Shown in pieces: positions 48,895-59,904 of a stretch of 64,000 nucleotides of DNA (positions are counted from its first letter, which is position 1; the number at the start of each line of letters is the position of its first letter). Source of the stretch: Acidianus hospitalis (GTDB taxonomy: Archaea; Thermoproteota; Thermoprotei_A; Sulfolobales; Sulfolobaceae). The notes beneath the pieces were generated by a model, which saw nothing but the letters and a program-made list of their open reading frames with translations, was not told where the DNA came from and made no database searches. Position numbers and translations under genes: made by a program. The stretch is taken from NCBI GenBank assembly GCA_046533895.1, contig JAWDOK010000005.1, positions 50,827 to 114,826 on the forward strand, in the 5' to 3' direction.

Positions 48895-49290
48895 CTAATC
48901 TAAATAATTCTCATACATATCGTCTAGAGCTCTTGCTACGTCTCTTATTGATAATATTCCAGTAAGTTTGCCGTCTCCGTTAACCACTGGAAGATGCCTA
49001 ATATTGTTTGTTCTCATCAAACTTAAAGCTCCAGTTATGGGAGCATCTTCTCTTATCGTAATTAAGGATGCCGTCATTATTTCCTCAGCCTTTGTATTCA
49101 AATCTTTTCCATTACCTAATGCCCTGACAACATCTTTTTCAGTTATTATGCCTATCGGTTTTCCGTGATCAACCACTATTACCGAACCTACATTGTTTTT
49201 AGTCATGATCTCAGCAACTTCTTTTAAAGTAAGAGATTTCTCAACAGAAATTACGTTACTTTTCATATACTCTTTAACTACTTCTTCCAT
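48895..49290 (-). CDS. CBS-domain pair protein
   Basis: 131 residues made of two CBS motifs: residues about 8-60 (EVAEIMTKNNVGSVIVVDHGKPIGIITEKDVVRAL) and 70-125 (GALSLMRTNNIRHLPVVNGDGKLTGILSIRDVARAL). Such pairs bind adenine nucleotides or similar ligands and usually regulate a partner. The gene is alone, preceded by a 143-nt AT-rich gap that contains no gene. Confidence 0.9.
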   Translation of the reverse strand: MEEVVKEYMKSNVISVEKSLTLKEVAEIMTKNNVGSVIVVDHGKPIGIITEKDVVRALGNGKDLNTKAEEIMTASLITIREDAPITGALSLMRTNNIRHLPVVNGDGKLTGILSIRDVARALDDMYENYLD

Positions 49291-49433
49291 AGTAATATAT
49301 TCTAGTTCAAAAATAAAAGTTTTTAGAAAGATATGATATGCTAAGGAATTACAAGGTTAATGATAGCTTATTGCTTTATTTTATTGTCCAGATTTTGAAT
49401 AATCTTTATAATCCCCATAAATAAGATGAAGAT
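49291..49433. other. AT-rich divergent intergenic region
   Basis: Lies between the CBS gene and htpX. A TATA-like CTTTATAATCC at about 49402-49412 is placed for htpX transcription. No ORF of note and no complete box C/D or tRNA structure found. Confidence 0.4.
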
Positions 49434-49442
49434 TTGATAAGT

Positions 49443-50423
49443 ATGAACTTAACAGTCTTAAAACTTAGATTAGGAATGATCCTTACTAGCTTAGGAATCT
49501 TTTTACTAGGTTTTGCTCTGGTTTTTGCAGTAATTAGCTACTTTTATGGGGTAAGTTTCGCACCAGCTATAATTATAGGGATACTTAGCTTCTTAATAGC
49601 ATTAAATATTATACAGTGGCTATTTGGACCATACTTAATAAATTCAATGTACAAGGCTGTAGAGGTAACACCAAATGATCCAAAGTACGGATGGTTAATA
49701 GATGTTGTTAATGAAGTTGCGTATTATAATAGAATTTCACCACCTCCTAAGGTATACATAGCTGACGTCCCATTTCCCAATGCATTTGCTTATGGAAGTC
49801 CTATTGCAGGAAGAAGAGTCGCAATAACCTTGCCATTGTTAAAAATATTAAATAAGGAGGAAATAAAAGCTGTATTAGGTCACGAGTTAGGTCATTTAAG
49901 GCATAAAGACGTAGAACTGCTAATGGCAATAGGTTTAATTCCTGCACTCATCTTCTGGATAGGCTATTCGCTAATGTGGAGCGGGATGCTAGGCGGTGGA
50001 GGAGAAGGGAGAAACAATAATGCGGGGAGCTTATGGTTAGTGGGTATAGGTTTATTAGCCGTAAGCTACATATTCCAGTTCTTCCTTCTCTATCTAAATA
50101 GAATGAGAGAAGCTTATGCAGATGTAAATTCAGCTGAAACTGTACCGGGCGGAGCAGAGAACTTGCAAAGGGCCTTGGCTAAAATAACGCTATCTGTAGA
50201 TCCAGAAACAATAGAAAGGTATAGGAGAAAGCACAATAATATAGCAAACATGTTATTCTTTGCTCCTACTGAAGTTCAAGAAGATATTCCAGAAAATAAT
50301 GTTGACGAGCTTATAGAATATTGGAAACACGAAAAAGTACCTTGGTATGCAGACTTTTTCAGTGACCATCCGCACCCCGCAAAAAGGATACAACTCCTAG
50401 AAAAGCTAAAATATTCTCGTTAA
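49443..50423 (+). CDS. htpX: HtpX-like M48 membrane metalloprotease
   Basis: 326 residues from ATG 49443 (TTG 49434 is an alternative). Two N-terminal membrane helices (residues 10-65), then the zinc motif AVLGHELGHLRHKD near residue 145, two more hydrophobic helices, and the third ligand Glu in the MREAYADV segment. It degrades misfolded or damaged membrane proteins at the cytoplasmic face. The C-terminal part ends with DHPHPAKRIQLLEKL, as usual for the family. Confidence 0.9.
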   Translation: MNLTVLKLRLGMILTSLGIFLLGFALVFAVISYFYGVSFAPAIIIGILSFLIALNIIQWLFGPYLINSMYKAVEVTPNDPKYGWLIDVVNEVAYYNRISPPPKVYIADVPFPNAFAYGSPIAGRRVAITLPLLKILNKEEIKAVLGHELGHLRHKDVELLMAIGLIPALIFWIGYSLMWSGMLGGGGEGRNNNAGSLWLVGIGLLAVSYIFQFFLLYLNRMREAYADVNSAETVPGGAENLQRALAKITLSVDPETIERYRRKHNNIANMLFFAPTEVQEDIPENNVDELIEYWKHEKVPWYADFFSDHPHPAKRIQLLEKLKYSR

Positions 50424-50459
50424 TAAGAAATATATCTCTTTTCTCTAATTTAAAAATTT

Positions 50460-51575
50460 TTATTCGTATTCGATAGTTGCTGGAGGCTTTGAAGTAACGT
50501 CGTAGAATACTTCTTTAATTTCCTTGTTAATCCTCATTATTTTTTCTGCAATTGTCTGAAGTTTAGATAACTCGATCTTAGCGAAATCTGCAGTCATAAA
50601 ATCTTGAGTTAAAACTGCCCTAATTCCTATAGAATATTTACCGTCTTTTCTATCATTTATTATCATCCCTACGTGAGTTACGTCATATTTTGTAATTTTT
50701 TGCACAATTTCTCTAACTTTTTCATAATCGTCAATTAAAGGAATGGAAGCTATTTTACCGTAGCTCCTAACATCGCCTTTGACTCCAGTAGCTCTCGTAT
50801 TATAAACGTAAACTGGAACATTGACCTCACTCGATATTAAGTCATCTAAGGACTTTTGGGAGTCAATGATTACTGAAAAATATTGAGAATAACCCATATT
50901 TTTCAATTCGCTCTCTATAATATCGTTAACCTCTCTCTCTATTTCTAATTTTTCTCTAGTTAGTTTTCCTACTACTCGTATTAACAATCCTGGTCCAGGA
51001 AAAGGTTGCCTTTCAGATATTTCTTTAGGTAAGCCTAAATATCTTGCAAGCGCTCTTACTTCATCCTTATAAAGGTCTGCTAAAGGTTCTATTACCTTAA
51101 ATCCCCAAGTTTTTTCTGTGTCAATTCCCAGTTGAACCAAAACGTTATGCTGAGTTTTTATCCCTCCTTGAGTTTCAACCCAATCTGCGGCTATTGTACC
51201 TTGTACTAGATATCTTATTCCATTTTCTTTTGCTATTGCTGAAAGAGTAGAGTAAAATAAATCTCTGAATTTCTTCCTCTTTTCTTCAGCATCAGAAATT
51301 CCTTCAAGTGCTGAAATGAATTCTTCACTTTTATCGACTATCTGTAAAGGTAAAATGTCTTTAAGCATATCTTTAACTTTTCTTGCTTCATCTTTCCTAA
51401 GAAAACCGGTATCTATCATAATTGGAAGAAGCTGTTTCCCTAAAATTTTATACATTAATACTGCAGCAGTTGTGCTATCTACACCACCACTAATTGCGGC
51501 TAAAATTTTCTCTTCTCTTACTTCCTTTAATATTTGGGGCTTTACTTCCTCAATGAAACTTTCTGGATTAAACAC
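50460..51575 (-). CDS. guaAB: GMP synthetase, ATP pyrophosphatase subunit
   Basis: 371 residues from GTG 51575. P-loop SGGVDSTTAAV near residue 31, the QGTIAADWVETQGGIKTQHNV region and the GPGLLIRVVGKLTREKL and C-terminal DVTSKPPATIEYE segments are typical. Archaea split GMP synthetase; the glutaminase subunit is encoded elsewhere. The C-terminal dimerisation domain appears a little longer than in euryarchaea. It aminates XMP to GMP. It lies 6 nt after cobQ, so probably in the same transcript. Confidence 0.93.
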   Translation of the reverse strand: MFNPESFIEEVKPQILKEVREEKILAAISGGVDSTTAAVLMYKILGKQLLPIMIDTGFLRKDEARKVKDMLKDILPLQIVDKSEEFISALEGISDAEEKRKKFRDLFYSTLSAIAKENGIRYLVQGTIAADWVETQGGIKTQHNVLVQLGIDTEKTWGFKVIEPLADLYKDEVRALARYLGLPKEISERQPFPGPGLLIRVVGKLTREKLEIEREVNDIIESELKNMGYSQYFSVIIDSQKSLDDLISSEVNVPVYVYNTRATGVKGDVRSYGKIASIPLIDDYEKVREIVQKITKYDVTHVGMIINDRKDGKYSIGIRAVLTQDFMTADFAKIELSKLQTIAEKIMRINKEIKEVFYDVTSKPPATIEYE

Positions 51576-51581
51576 ATGTAA

Positions 51582-52973
51582 CTATTTTCCTTGAGTATAT
51601 ATTTCTTTAATTTCATCAATATCCACGTTTTGCTTAATAATCTTCTCAATTTTTTCCGCCATATAAACTATCTCTTCTTCCATCGATCTAGAGTAAATCT
51701 TTACTCCAAAGTTTTCCAACAAATTTTTACTATATAAAGAACCATGAATGCTTAATCCTAACTTATCTCCCTTCAAAGAACCGTCTGTGACATTTACTTC
51801 TTTGCCATTTCTCCTTACTATTGTCAATAGCGGTTTATCATTTCCTTCATATACTATTCTTCCTCTTCTTATCTCGTAGCCTTTTATTATACTTCCATCT
51901 TGTAATAAACCTTCACTTGCTGATACAACTTTTTCCTCCTCAAATTTTACTACAAAGTCAAATATTCCTAAGCCGTCGTATTCTCTTGGTTCACCACTTT
52001 CTATTCCAAAAGGATCGATAAGCTTCTTACCCATTATTTGGAATCCTCCACATACACCTAGTACTTGTCTTTTCTTTATTTCTTCTAGAAAGCCTCTCTC
52101 CTTTAACCAAACTAAAGATTCGTAAGTATTTTTACTTCCAGGAAGAATCACGATATCATCTTTCCTTAGTTTCTTGGGATTATTAACAAATCTAACTGAT
52201 GCATTCGACTTTAGTAATGCAAAAAATTCATTAAAATTACTTATATATGGATAATTTATTATCGCAATGTTTGTTTCGCCTCCTTCTCCAAAATCCTTAA
52301 TGTTCATCGAGTCTTCCGGAAGAATTAATTCCTCGTCAAAATAAGGTATTACCCCCAAAAACTTCATTTCAGTTCTCTCTGTTAACCATTTTATTGCATT
52401 TTCTAGAAGAGAAGGAGAACCTCTAAATTTATTAATTATAAAGCCCTTGAGAGAATTTCTAACTGACGGGGGTAACATTTGATAAACTCCATATGCTGAA
52501 GAAAACGCTCCTCCCCTATCTATATCTAAAACAAGAACTGCAGGAATTCCTTCCTTCATAGGTAGGAAGGCTGTTAAATCTCTTTCCATAAAATTTGGCT
52601 CTATTCCTCCTGCTGCCTCTATAACGTAATTTTCCTTTATGCTCTCCTTAATTTTATCCCAAAAGCTGGGTATCATTTCGTAATACGCTTCTGGTCTTAG
52701 ATTTCCCAGAGATTTTCCGAAGAATATTACCTCAATTTTACCAGAACTTGCTGGCTTTAGAAGTATTGGATTCATGTAACTTTTAGGTTTTAAGCCTGCC
52801 CCAATTGCTTGGAAAGCTTGTATAAATGCAATTTCTCCTCCTTCTTCTGAAGGAAATGAATTTAATGACATATTTTGGGATTTAAAAGGTATTCCTCCTA
52901 AGAGTCTAACAAGTCCTGCAGTTACAAATGATTTTCCTGAGTCGCTCATTGTTGAAGAAATTATAATTGCCAC
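51582..52973 (-). CDS. cobQ: Cobyric acid synthase
   Basis: 463 residues from GTG 52973. An N-terminal dethiobiotin-synthetase-like ATPase (STMSDSGKSFVTAGLVRLLGG, VLDIDRGGAFSS) is followed by an amidotransferase-like domain with Cys in LGVCGGFQIMGK and His in SIHGSLYS. It amidates adenosylcobyrinic a,c-diamide at four positions with glutamine. Divergent from cobS with only 15 nt between the start codons. Confidence 0.9.
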   Translation of the reverse strand: MAIIISSTMSDSGKSFVTAGLVRLLGGIPFKSQNMSLNSFPSEEGGEIAFIQAFQAIGAGLKPKSYMNPILLKPASSGKIEVIFFGKSLGNLRPEAYYEMIPSFWDKIKESIKENYVIEAAGGIEPNFMERDLTAFLPMKEGIPAVLVLDIDRGGAFSSAYGVYQMLPPSVRNSLKGFIINKFRGSPSLLENAIKWLTERTEMKFLGVIPYFDEELILPEDSMNIKDFGEGGETNIAIINYPYISNFNEFFALLKSNASVRFVNNPKKLRKDDIVILPGSKNTYESLVWLKERGFLEEIKKRQVLGVCGGFQIMGKKLIDPFGIESGEPREYDGLGIFDFVVKFEEEKVVSASEGLLQDGSIIKGYEIRRGRIVYEGNDKPLLTIVRRNGKEVNVTDGSLKGDKLGLSIHGSLYSKNLLENFGVKIYSRSMEEEIVYMAEKIEKIIKQNVDIDEIKEIYTQGK

Positions 52974-53006
52974 AGATATTTTAGAGCGATGAAAGCTTTA
53001 AAAGGC
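52955..53006. promoter_or_regulatory. Interlocked divergent promoters of cobQ and cobS
   Basis: Start codons are 15 nt apart (GTG 52973 minus, ATG 52989 plus). An ATTATAATT box at about 52960-52968 lies about 25 nt before cobS but inside cobQ. A TTTTAAAGC box on the minus strand (about 53005-52996) lies about 27 nt before cobQ but inside cobS. Both fit leaderless transcription. Confidence 0.5.
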
Positions 53007-53723
53007 GTTCTTTCGCAATTGTCTTTCTTTACAATAATACCTTCAGTTGACGCTAGCCTTGAGGAAATCGCAGAATACAGTTTTATTTCGCCAATTTTTA
53101 TAGGGGTAATAACGGGAGTAATAGATTTTGTATCTTATTTTTCTCTCTTCCATATACTAGGTTACTCTTCAAGGTTTGTAATTATCATAATCGTAGAAGT
53201 TATAAGAGGATTTAATCATCTCGACGGGTTGCTTGATTTAGGTGACGCAATAATGATAAAAGGCGATTACGAAAGGAGATTGAAGGCATTAAAGGACGTT
53301 GCCGTAGGAAGCGGAGGAATAGGTTTGGCAAGTGTATACTTTTCCCTCTTTCTCATTTCTCTATGCGGATTTCCTTATCCTTCTATTGGTACCCTTTTAA
53401 TTTTGATTTCAGCTGAAGTTCTTTCCAGAGACCTTGGGATTTTAATCCTCTCAATATTAGAGCCCATGGAATCAAGTTACCTTGGTAAATTGTTTCATGA
53501 TAAATTGAAAGATAAGTGGGTTATAATAATTGCTGAGGGAATACCATTTTTGCTCTTTTATCCGTTCTCAGTTATTATATTTTTTACTCTCTTTCTCATA
53601 TTTTATGAGATAGGCAAGAAAGTCTTGAGAGGTTCTTCTGGAGACTTAACTGGTGCTATAATAACTATATCCTTTCCTTTATTCTTGATTGTGGAAAGAC
53701 TTTTTTCTTTTCTCATCTTTTAA
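52989..53723 (+). CDS. cobS: Adenosylcobinamide-GDP ribazoletransferase (cobalamin synthase)
   Basis: 244 residues, five or six membrane helices. GVLSQLSFFTIIPS at the N-terminus and NHLDGLLDLGDAIMIKGDYERRLKALKDVAVGSGG (the Asp-rich metal/substrate site) identify CobS. It joins alpha-ribazole to adenosylcobinamide-GDP at the membrane, the last ring-side step of B12 synthesis. Followed by cbiB after 2 nt. Confidence 0.93.
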   Translation: MKALKGVLSQLSFFTIIPSVDASLEEIAEYSFISPIFIGVITGVIDFVSYFSLFHILGYSSRFVIIIIVEVIRGFNHLDGLLDLGDAIMIKGDYERRLKALKDVAVGSGGIGLASVYFSLFLISLCGFPYPSIGTLLILISAEVLSRDLGILILSILEPMESSYLGKLFHDKLKDKWVIIIAEGIPFLLFYPFSVIIFFTLFLIFYEIGKKVLRGSSGDLTGAIITISFPLFLIVERLFSFLIF

Positions 53724-53725
53724 TC

Positions 53726-54646
53726 TTGTTGCTTCCTATTCTCTTTTTAGCATTAGCAATAGATTTACTCTTTGGAGAACCGCCAATTTATGTTCACCCA
53801 GTTGTATATACTGGTAAAATCTCTGAAAAACTGATAAAGCCTTATAAAGGATATGGTTATGGGATCATAATTTGGCTTATATCCGTAATTCCGGTAGAGA
53901 TTGCTTTCTCCATTCTTCCTCTATATATTCCAATAATTCCAGTTAAACTAATCTTGTTGGCGTTATTTCTTAAGACTACTTTCTCCATAAAGATGTTATA
54001 TAACATCGTTAGCAAGTCTAGGGAGCTTGATGAGAGAGCTAGAAATTTAGTCCAGCAAATTGTCAGGAGAGACTTATCAAATGCAGATAAAGGGCACATA
54101 GCTTCCGCTGCTATAGAATCGCTATTCGAAAGCCTTGTAGACGGTATAATATCCCCTTTATTTTGGTTTTTAATCTTGGGTTTACCTGGGGCAATGTTGC
54201 AAAGGTTGGCAAATACCATGGATAGCATGGTTGGTTATAAAACAAAGGAACTTTATAAGGAAGGATATTTCTCTGCGAAAGTTGATACAATTATGAATTA
54301 TATTCCCGCAAGGATTACTGGGCTATTAATGGTAATTGCAGGGAAACTTTTGGGAATTAAACAAAGCAGTAATCCTTTTAGATTTTTGAAAAATACACAA
54401 ATAGAGAGCATTAATGCTAGATACCCTATTTGCATAGCATCAGCTTTGCTCGGAGTAAAGCTTGAGAAAAAGGGATATTATACCGTAGGAGAAGGTAAAT
54501 TGCCAGGGAAAGAAGAGATTGAAAAATCTCTTAAATTGTTCAAACTTACCTTGTTCCTCTTTCTCATCTTGCTTTCAATCATATATTATAGCCTTTATGG
54601 TCTTGCCTTCTTTAGCTATCCTTACGGCCTCGTTAAATTCTTCTAG
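53726..54646 (+). CDS. cbiB: Adenosylcobinamide-phosphate synthase
   Basis: 306 residues from TTG 53726 (a second TTG follows at once). Membrane protein with LALAIDLLFGEPPIYVHPVVYTGK at the start, the GHIASAAIESLFESLVDGIISPLFW signature near 110-135 and NTMDSMVGYKTKELYKEGYFSAKVDTIMNYIPARI. It attaches aminopropanol (phosphate) to adenosylcobyric acid. The 3' end overlaps the convergent dehydrogenase by 72 nt. CobY and the ribazole branch are not in the window. Confidence 0.92.
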   Translation: MLLPILFLALAIDLLFGEPPIYVHPVVYTGKISEKLIKPYKGYGYGIIIWLISVIPVEIAFSILPLYIPIIPVKLILLALFLKTTFSIKMLYNIVSKSRELDERARNLVQQIVRRDLSNADKGHIASAAIESLFESLVDGIISPLFWFLILGLPGAMLQRLANTMDSMVGYKTKELYKEGYFSAKVDTIMNYIPARITGLLMVIAGKLLGIKQSSNPFRFLKNTQIESINARYPICIASALLGVKLEKKGYYTVGEGKLPGKEEIEKSLKLFKLTLFLFLILLSIIYYSLYGLAFFSYPYGLVKFF

Positions 54647-55591
54647 TCTAAATTTGTGAGTAACCAGCTTCATTACATCAATTTTCTTTTCAGATATTAC
54701 CTTCAACGCTTCTCTGGTATCTTCTTCAACTGCAGCATTACTGGAAATTATTGAGATTTCATTATTTAGAAGGTTGCTTATATCATAGTTTAATATAGTT
54801 CCTTTATAAGGAACGCCAAAAAGTAATACTCTGCCTCCTTTTCTTACAGAATATAATGCCGTTAAAATTGCAGAAGGAGCACCTGAAGCAATTATTGCAA
54901 CATCAACCCCTCTACCGTCAGTGAGCTTCTTTACTTCGTCTTCAACTTTAACAACTTTTGGATTAAATGCCTCATCCGCGCCTACTTTTCTTGCATACTC
55001 ATTGCGAAAGTCGGAAATATCGGATACGTAAACTTTTCCTGCACCGTTTACTTTAGCCATCATTACGTGTAATAGACCCATAGGTCCGGCTCCTACTACA
55101 AGGACATAATCGTCTTTATCTATGAAGACCCTCCTCTGTGCTCTTATAACAGTTGCTAAAGGCTCTATGAAAGAACCCTCCTCAAATGATACGTTATCTG
55201 GTAATTTTAGTATTCCTCCCCTGCTTACGTTCCATGCAGGCACCCTGAAATACTCTGCAAATCCTCCTGGATCTAGATTTGTTTTCCTATAATAAGGGCA
55301 CATTGTCGGACTTCCTTTTTTACAGTAATAACATTCATAGTCGGGAACGTGATGGTGAGCAAAAACTCTATCACCTTCCTTTAACCAGTCTACTGTTGAT
55401 TCTGCTATTATACCCGCTGGTTCGTGACCTAGAATTGGTTGAGAAGCAGTATATTGTCCACATATCTTTTCTACGTCGGTTCCACACAGCCCGCAGGCTT
55501 TCATTTTAACTAAAACGTCTCCTGGGTTAAGCTTAGGAATTGGTACTTCTTTCAATACTGGCCTTCCGTTTTCAAGGATTATTGCTTTCAT
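54575..55591 (-). CDS. Zinc-dependent alcohol/polyol dehydrogenase (MDR family)
   Basis: 338 residues. Catalytic zinc ligands in KACGLCGTD and GHEPAG. The structural-zinc region DYECYYCKKGSPTMC has Asp plus three Cys, parallel to the acidic residue plus three Cys known in the Saccharolobus solfataricus alcohol dehydrogenase. The NAD site is VVGAGPMGLLHVMMAKVNGAG. Overall it is of the sorbitol/threonine dehydrogenase type; the substrate is unknown. The last 24 codons overlap the end of cbiB on the other strand. Confidence 0.85.
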   Translation of the reverse strand: MKAIILENGRPVLKEVPIPKLNPGDVLVKMKACGLCGTDVEKICGQYTASQPILGHEPAGIIAESTVDWLKEGDRVFAHHHVPDYECYYCKKGSPTMCPYYRKTNLDPGGFAEYFRVPAWNVSRGGILKLPDNVSFEEGSFIEPLATVIRAQRRVFIDKDDYVLVVGAGPMGLLHVMMAKVNGAGKVYVSDISDFRNEYARKVGADEAFNPKVVKVEDEVKKLTDGRGVDVAIIASGAPSAILTALYSVRKGGRVLLFGVPYKGTILNYDISNLLNNEISIISSNAAVEEDTREALKVISEKKIDVMKLVTHKFRLEEFNEAVRIAKEGKTIKAIIYD

Positions 55592-55681
55592 TATTTTATA
55601 CTTGAACGCCTAGCTTATAAGAAAAGTTTACTTTCGGCTTTTAGGCAAATATATTTATAGTAATACATCTTAAATACCTTT

Positions 55682-56221
55682 ATGCAAATAATTATTTTCG
55701 GATTACTCTCTCTATTAGTAATAAACGTTGTTTACTTTGCGGTCTCTATAATTCTAGTTAAGAAGTTCAAATCAATAAAATACGATTTTCTTGGGAAACA
55801 AATTGAACTCAAGGTTAAGGAAGATGCCAGAGTTAATGCCTTCTCAGTAATAACTGGTAAAATTCTTGTAACCTCAGCTAGCCTAAACTTACCAAAAGAC
55901 GAGCTAGACGCTATGATAGCTCATGAAATGGGACATATAAAACTTCATCATCATTTAAAGATGTTAATATTAGTAAACCTCTTAGTCCTATTATTTTTCT
56001 ATACTGCAGAATTTTCCTTATTTTTATTCATTATCTCAGGGATTTCGATAGTTTTAATTCAAAGGTTTATCTCAAGGAAGTTTGAAATACAAGCAGATAG
56101 ATACGCTTCTCAGCTAGTTGGTAAAGGATCATTAATGAATTTGATAATGAAATATGGAGAAAATAAGTCGAGCATATTTTCAACTCATCCTCCTTCTTCT
56201 GCGAGAATAAAGAAGATATAA
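55682..56221 (+). CDS. Small M48-family metalloprotease
   Basis: 179 residues. An N-terminal membrane helix (3-25), a zinc motif AHEMGHIKLHHH near residue 80, two hydrophobic helices (90-125) and the third-ligand segment KFEIQADRYASQL. It resembles a shortened HtpX. It ends with STHPPSSARIKKI, the usual M48 tail. A second M48 protease in the window; targets unknown. Starts 90 nt from the divergent dehydrogenase, with a TATA-like TATTTATAG near 55650. Confidence 0.8.
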   Translation: MQIIIFGLLSLLVINVVYFAVSIILVKKFKSIKYDFLGKQIELKVKEDARVNAFSVITGKILVTSASLNLPKDELDAMIAHEMGHIKLHHHLKMLILVNLLVLLFFYTAEFSLFLFIISGISIVLIQRFISRKFEIQADRYASQLVGKGSLMNLIMKYGENKSSIFSTHPPSSARIKKI

Positions 56222-56243
56222 ACTACCTCTTCTATTACTATTT

Positions 56244-58369
<2,126 letters not shown>

Positions 58370-58370
<1 letters not shown>

Positions 58371-58828
58371 TGCAGAGGCATTTCCTATCAGAGAAGGAGA
58401 CGGAAGAATTACTTGAGAAAATAAAAGAAAAATATAACATTAGCCTTTCCCCCCAAAAGGTAGAAATAGGTAAAGAGAAAAAGGAAGTTTATTATTTTTT
58501 AGATGGAGTTTTATCCTTCTTTTCACAAGATTTAATTCCTACACTCTGCGCAATTTACAAATTTAATATTTCTCTTCCTTCAGTAAAAGTTGATGAAGGA
58601 GCAGTAAGGGCTGTGCTGAAAGGGGCGGATTTATTTGTACCTGGCATAAAAGAGTATAACTGCAATTGTAAACCCGGAGATATTATTGCAGTTACTACAA
58701 TGGAAGGAAAAGCTATAGCTATTATGAAAGTTCTTATAAGCAAGGAAGATGCAGAAAAAGAAAAGAGAGGCAAGTTTTCAAAGAATTTGCACTACCTAGG
58801 AGATGAAATATGGAAAATGTGCAAGTAA
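58370..58828 (+). CDS. PUA-domain RNA-binding protein (MCT-1-like)
   Basis: 152 residues. An N-terminal domain (1-75: RHFLSEKETEELLEKIKEKYN, KEVYYFLDGVLSFF) precedes a PUA domain (78-150) with VDEGAVRAVLKGADLFVPGI and CKPGDIIAVTTMEGKAIAIMKVLIS. This order matches archaeal/eukaryotic MCT-1 and Tma20-like proteins, which bind tRNA or the ribosome in initiation and recycling. It overlaps cutA by 1 nt and the glycosyltransferase by 19 nt. Confidence 0.82.
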
Positions 58829-59517
58829 ATAAAAGGGTTACTATAGTTATACCGACATTCAATGAAAGAGAGAATATCATAAGACTACTATCTCTTCTAA
58901 GTAAGGTAATACGAGCTAGAATAATAATAGTGGACGATAATAGTCAAGATGGGACTGCAGAAGCTGTAAGGTCTTTAAACTCGCCCAATATTCAAGTAAT
59001 AGTAAGAGAAAAGGAAAGAGGACTCGGCTCAGCAATAAGGACAGGAATACAAAAAGCTATAGAAAATGGCACAGATTATGTAGTTACTATGGATGCTGAC
59101 CTAAGCCACGATCCTATTTACCTTCCAGCAATGTACGAGAAGGCTAGAGAAGGTTATGATTTAGTAATAGGTTCTAGATATGTAAAAGGTGGAGGAATTG
59201 AAAATTGGCCGATAAAGAGAAGAATAATTAGCTGGGGGGCAAACTTTTTAGTTAGACTACTTTTACGTTCACCTCTTCATGATAATACTTCCAATTATAG
59301 AATATACTCAACTAGAGCGGCAAAGGAAGTTTTAAAGTGCGAAAGTGCAGACGGTTACGAATTTCAAATATGCGCAGTTTATAGAGTTTTAAAGGCAAAT
59401 CTTCCCGTTGCAGAAGTTCCAATAATTTTTAAGGATAGAGAAATTGGTAAAAGTAAATTAACTATCGGACAAATCTATAAATGGTTTAAATATGTAATTA
59501 GTTTATCAAGAAGTTAA
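58810..59517 (+). CDS. Dolichol-phosphate mannosyltransferase-like GT2
   Basis: 235 residues without membrane helices. VIPTFNERENIIRLLSLLSKV, IIVDDNSQDGTAEAV and TMDADLSHDP are the GT2/DPM1 motifs, and ENWPIKRRIISWGANFLVRLLL is the following interface. It would make dolichol-phosphate-mannose or -glucose as lipid-bound sugar donor for N-glycans. It overlaps the PUA gene by 19 nt. The 3' end overlaps the convergent regulator by 4 nt. Confidence 0.9.
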   Translation: MENVQVNKRVTIVIPTFNERENIIRLLSLLSKVIRARIIIVDDNSQDGTAEAVRSLNSPNIQVIVREKERGLGSAIRTGIQKAIENGTDYVVTMDADLSHDPIYLPAMYEKAREGYDLVIGSRYVKGGGIENWPIKRRIISWGANFLVRLLLRSPLHDNTSNYRIYSTRAAKEVLKCESADGYEFQICAVYRVLKANLPVAEVPIIFKDREIGKSKLTIGQIYKWFKYVISLSRS

Positions 59518-59846
59518 TCTTCTGTTGTAGCAAATTTGTTATTCTTCTTCCTAAGCTTTATTATTTCAGTCTTTAGCTCCTCAACTTCCTTCTTTAATGC
59601 ATTAATTTCGCTCTCATGAATTTCTATTATCTTTTTTAGGCTTTCTACCGGATCTTCTTGTGTAACCTTTAATTTTACATTCTCCTTTTCATCAATCTCA
59701 ACGAATCCAAGCCTTGTTAGCTCTCTTACATATCCCTTAGCAGTCTTAGGAGAAACTTTAAGTTCCAAAGCTAGATCTTTTAAGTTAATTTCCCCTTTTT
59801 GTTTAACAATATTTATTACATCCTGCAATCTAGGCGTAAGCTCCAT
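59514..59846 (-). CDS. Winged-helix DNA-binding protein with coiled coil
   Basis: 110 residues. Residues 1-55 form a winged helix: LQDVINIVKQKGEINLKDLALELKVSPKTAKGYVRELTRLGFVEID. After a short wing, residues 65-100 are a heptad-like coiled coil (VESLKKIIEIHESEINALKKEVEELKTEIIKLRKK) that probably dimerises it. No effector domain. The ligand and targets are unknown; it is divergent from the ornithine cyclodeaminase-like gene and may regulate it. Confidence 0.72.
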   Translation of the reverse strand: MELTPRLQDVINIVKQKGEINLKDLALELKVSPKTAKGYVRELTRLGFVEIDEKENVKLKVTQEDPVESLKKIIEIHESEINALKKEVEELKTEIIKLRKKNNKFATTED

Positions 59847-59904
59847 AGTAAGTTTTTTGAATAGTAGTACTTTTAAGCACTTGGGCAGATTTTATTAGGG
59901 AAAA

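Noticed and set aside
49291..49433. Possible small RNA gene in the htpX/CBS gap
   Set aside because: C-box-like pieces (AGATGAAG, AATGATAG) occur but there is no CTGA box at a suitable distance.
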